This document shows positions 63,101 through 64,000 of a stretch of 64,000 nt of DNA, in pieces. The DNA lies in assembly GCA_014193115.1 (NCBI GenBank), contig BJHQ01000003.1, positions 190,768 through 254,767 of the forward strand, written 5' to 3'. The stretch is from Planctomycetota bacterium (GTDB lineage Bacteria > Planctomycetota > UBA11346). Below the pieces are notes generated by a model, which had not been told where the DNA came from, searched no databases, and was given only the letters and a program-made list of their open reading frames with translations. Position 1 is the first letter of the stretch. Every line of letters starts with the position of its first letter. A program made the position numbers and the translations under genes.

Positions 63101-64000
63101 ATGCTGACCGTTCTGCACCCGCTGCTGCTGTGGGGCACGGCCCTGATCGCAGTGCCGGTGCTGATCCACCTGCTGCTTCGCCAGCGGCCGCAGCCACGGG
63201 CGTGGGCGGCGATGCGCTGGTTGCTGGCCGCTGCAAAGGCAGCCGAACGACGTTGGCGGTTGACCAATCTGCTGCTGTTATTGCTGCGTTGCCTGGCCGT
63301 GCTGCTGATCGCCCTGGCCTTGGCGCGGCCGTCCCTCGCCGGTCTCGGCGGCGGCGACCACCTGCTGATCGTGGTCGATGGCACGGCGAGCATGGGACCG
63401 CGCAGCAGCGATCCCGGCACTTTGGCGGCGGTCGCCGCGGCCCTGGCCAAGCATCCGCTTCCGTGGCGGGCGGTGTCGGTGGTGGCGATCGAAGACGCCG
63501 CGGTGGTGGTGGCGGAACGGGTGGCGCCGGCCGCAGCCTTGGCCGCCTTGGCCGGACGGCCAGCGGCCCCGGTGCCTGGCGGCCTCGACGACGCCCTCGA
63601 CCGGCCTGGCCGGGATCGGCTGGAATCCCTGGCCAGTGGCGCCGACGCGCTGCTGATCAGCGATTTCCAGCACGATGACGGCACCCGGTTGGCAGCAGCC
63701 CTCTCCGCCCACGCCCGGTCCCTGACCCGGTGGGCAGTGTCTGCCAGCGAGCTGGTTTCCGGCAGCGAGCTGGTTTCCGGCAGCGAGACGCTGGGCTCCG
63801 GCAGCGGGACGCTGGCCAACGCCGGACTCGCCGGAGCCGAGCCCGCCGATCCGTTGCCAGGACAAGCCGGCGAATTGCTTGTCCGCACCATCGGGCAGGC
63901 CGGCGCGGTGCTGGTGGCGGTGGACGGGGGCAGCCCGCTGGCGGCGCCGACCACTGCCCAGGGCGATCATCTGCGCCTGGTGCTGCCGCCCTTGGGCGAA
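63101..64000 (+). CDS. BatA-like VWA-domain membrane protein, C-terminus off the window
   Basis: The first 300 residues are present and the frame runs off the right edge. It opens HPLLLWGTALIAVPVLIHLL, the conserved N-terminal membrane segment of aerotolerance proteins BatA/BatD-like (TIGR02226 type), then a second helix (LLLLLLRCLAVLLIALALA). A VWA domain follows with a degenerate metal site DGTAS in place of DxSxS. A Ser/Gly-rich tandem repeat (agcgagctggtttccggc at 63746-63802) encodes ELVSGS units. The complete system would normally include MoxR and DUF58 genes, expected beyond the edge. Confidence 0.85.
   Translation, partial: MLTVLHPLLLWGTALIAVPVLIHLLLRQRPQPRAWAAMRWLLAAAKAAERRWRLTNLLLLLLRCLAVLLIALALARPSLAGLGGGDHLLIVVDGTASMGPRSSDPGTLAAVAAALAKHPLPWRAVSVVAIEDAAVVVAERVAPAAALAALAGRPAAPVPGGLDDALDRPGRDRLESLASGADALLISDFQHDDGTRLAAALSAHARSLTRWAVSASELVSGSELVSGSETLGSGSGTLANAGLAGAEPADPLPGQAGELLVRTIGQAGAVLVAVDGGSPLAAPTTAQGDHLRLVLPPLGE

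Overview
The window is a GC-rich bacterial chromosome segment with tightly packed genes and many stop/start overlaps (ATGA, GTGA). Several features suggest a member of the PVC group, most likely a planctomycete-like organism: kdsB directly upstream of and overlapping pyrG, two large Ser/Thr protein kinases, a BatA-like protein, Gfo/Idh/MocA and secreted carbohydrate-type proteins, DUF4214 domains, and dispersed REP-like palindromes. KdsB implies a Gram-negative outer membrane with Kdo. This placement is inference; no rRNA or tRNA gene was recognised in the window.

Layout. 0-5.3 kb: a truncated membrane protein, a divergent protein kinase, an oxidoreductase, a 63-bp tandem repeat, and a coaB-like / release-factor-like / folK operon. 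5.7-11.4 kb: a DinB-family gene and three related secreted alpha/beta-hydrolase-like proteins, two of them products of a segmental duplication that also copied the tail of the DinB gene. 10.1-22.6 kb: a minus-strand carbohydrate-type locus, in transcription order AraC regulator, clan-A-like glycosidase, second AraC regulator, ExbB, ExbD, a single-pass protein in the TonB position, a HEAT-repeat lipoprotein, a beta-helix (pectate-lyase-like) protein and a secreted hydrolase. From exbB onward the genes are nearly all linked by overlaps or gaps of 1-3 nt.

22.7-38.8 kb is largely housekeeping: a LysM lipoprotein, 6-phosphogluconolactonase, the complete 2-oxoglutarate dehydrogenase set (sucA, sucB, lpd), a second protein kinase, a TrmH-type RNA methyltransferase, two adjacent PTS EIIA-like proteins, trigger factor with a His-rich tail, a surE gene carrying an apparent 1-nt frameshift, and an MlaF-like ATPase. 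38.9-44.9 kb: a large secreted propeller/cadherin protein, a sirohaem nitrite/sulfite reductase and an SDR reductase. 45-49 kb: a membrane protein, pyrG and kdsB.

49-60 kb is a surface-glycan cluster: a small DUF4214 protein, two GT4-type glycosyltransferases (one a double-domain enzyme), a DUF4214-methyltransferase fusion, a 1493-residue secreted protein ending in DUF4214 repeats, and a FAD oxidoreductase. DUF4214 in three separate proteins ties the secreted product to the glycosylation enzymes. 60-64 kb: a DinG-type helicase lacking one expected Fe-S cysteine, a class I glutamine amidotransferase, and a BatA-like protein cut by the window edge. The most promising targets for follow-up are the ExbBD carbohydrate locus and the DUF4214 cluster.
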